DNA from: Actinomycetota bacterium
GTDB taxonomy: Bacteria > Actinomycetota > Actinomycetes > Nanopelagicales > Nanopelagicaceae
Assembly: GCA_947503395.1 (NCBI GenBank)
Contig: CANNDP010000060.1
Span: 1-5,331 of the forward strand
Length of the DNA: 5,331 nt
Reading direction: 5' to 3'
Part shown: positions 4,771-5,331 of the stretch, piece by piece
Position numbering within the stretch: the stretch's first letter is position 1
Layout: every line of letters starts with the position of its first letter
Notes under the pieces: generated by a model
Databases searched by the model: none
What the model was told of the DNA's origin: nothing
Seen by the model: the letters and a program-made list of their open reading frames with translations, nothing else
Translations under genes and position numbers: made by a program

Positions 4771-5331
4771 ATTCTAAGTTCTTCAATCTCTGCAGAAGTG
4801 TTGGGTGGGTGTAATTGAATGCTACATAAGCAGGATGGGGCGAGAGATTTGCAAGGCTATCGGTTGAAATTTTGCTTAAAGCGCTTCTCATTGGTTCAAC
4901 CTTGTAAGTTTGCTTAGCAAAGGTATCGGACTCATATTCATTATGGCGAGACCAGGTGTTATTTATTAACCCTAGGAAAATACTAAGTGGAGTAAAGAGA
5001 ATGAAGAAGGTCAGCGCTGAGAGATGAAAGCTACTCTCACTTGCACCAAGTGCGGTTGAGAGCTCTGGATAGCCAAGTAGAAATCCAAGGAGAGCAAAAG
5101 TTGCAAAGGTTTGGATATTGCTAAAGATAAACATTGAGAGAGTATGTTTCTTCTTGTAGTGACCAATTTCATGAGCTAAAACTGCAATGATCTCTGTAGT
5201 GGTCAGTTTCTCAATCAAGGTATCAAATAAGACGATAGTCTTGCTTGAACCGAGTCCGCTAAAAAAAGCATTTGCCTTCGATGATCTCTTTGAACCATCC
5301 ATCACAAAGAGGCGACCTAAGTTATAACCTT
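4769..5331 (-). CDS. M48-family zinc metalloprotease (Ste24/CAAX-protease-like), N-terminus outside window
   Basis: This is the C-terminal part of a membrane-bound M48 metallopeptidase, most like the Ste24 (M48A) branch. The frame stays open to the right edge, adding GYNLGRLF before the GTG at 5303-5305. That GTG is therefore an internal valine, and about 186 residues are visible. Ste24-type proteins are about 400 residues or more, so over half may be missing. The family signature DGSKRSSKANAFFSGLG precedes the zinc-binding HEIGH motif (nt 5159-5173). The third zinc ligand is probably the first Glu of EYESD (nt 4937-4939). Two hydrophobic segments lie between the two motifs, and the tail has the family's HPTLLQRL block. 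Expected roles are cleavage or quality control of membrane proteins; the substrate is unknown. HtpX is the main alternative, but the DGSKRS-x2-NA motif favours Ste24. Confidence 0.92.
   Translation of the reverse strand, partial: GYNLGRLFVMDGSKRSSKANAFFSGLGSSKTIVLFDTLIEKLTTTEIIAVLAHEIGHYKKKHTLSMFIFSNIQTFATFALLGFLLGYPELSTALGASESSFHLSALTFFILFTPLSIFLGLINNTWSRHNEYESDTFAKQTYKVEPMRSALSKISTDSLANLSPHPAYVAFNYTHPTLLQRLKNLE

Noticed and set aside
4769..5305. GTG at 5305 as the start of a 178-residue M48 protein
   Set aside because: The minus-strand frame stays open to the window end, and upstream codons continue the family sequence before DGSKRS. The gene is partial.
1..5331. Mobile elements, CRISPR arrays, tRNA or rRNA genes, phage or defence genes
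   Set aside because: No transposase or integrase motifs, long direct or inverted repeats, repeat-spacer periodicity or RNA gene patterns were found. All longer stretches are explained by conserved genes.

Overview
The window looks like a piece of chromosome from a moderately AT-rich, compact actinobacterial genome. The strongest clue is gene order. lipB, lipA, a DUF4191 membrane protein, an RDD-domain protein and glnA lie side by side, as in the Mycobacterium tuberculosis lipB-lipA-Rv2219-Rv2219A-glnA1 neighbourhood. The LipA and GlnA sequences read as close actinobacterial orthologues. The low GC for this phylum, AT-rich third codon positions and very short or overlapping gene junctions suggest a streamlined lineage. 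A freshwater acI-type actinobacterium (Nanopelagicales) is my best guess, but the lineage is an inference and not shown by the sequence.

Layout, left to right. Bases 1-2766 carry a tight plus-strand operon: the C-terminal part of lipB (cut by the window edge), lipA, a PlsC-type acyltransferase and a DUF4191 protein. Junctions are a 1-nt overlap, an 8-nt overlap and a 3-nt gap. A minus-strand RDD membrane protein (2763-3134) converges on the operon, and the two stop codons share one TTAA. The 157-bp gap 3135-3291 is the main regulatory region. It holds back-to-back promoters with the same -10 hexamer (TAGGTT on each strand), a GlnR-like set of 11-bp-phased half-sites, a small leader hairpin and a possible 10-codon upstream ORF whose end overlaps the glnA start. 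glnA (3292-4722) encodes an adenylylation-type glutamine synthetase I. A bidirectional hairpin terminator (4734-4770) separates it from a convergent minus-strand M48/Ste24-type zinc metalloprotease that runs off the right edge.

How the genes work together: LipB and LipA form the two-step endogenous route to protein-bound lipoate, which pyruvate and 2-oxoglutarate dehydrogenases and the glycine cleavage system need. LipB takes octanoate from acyl carrier protein, and the co-transcribed acyltransferase may draw on the same acyl supply for phospholipids. GlnA assimilates ammonia and appears separately promoted, with sequence hints of nitrogen control. The RDD, DUF4191 and M48 proteins are membrane proteins without a clear link to these pathways.

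No mobile element, CRISPR array, rRNA or tRNA was seen. No gene-free stretch exceeds 300 bases. The region is mostly conserved housekeeping DNA; the most interesting novelty is the control region in front of glnA.
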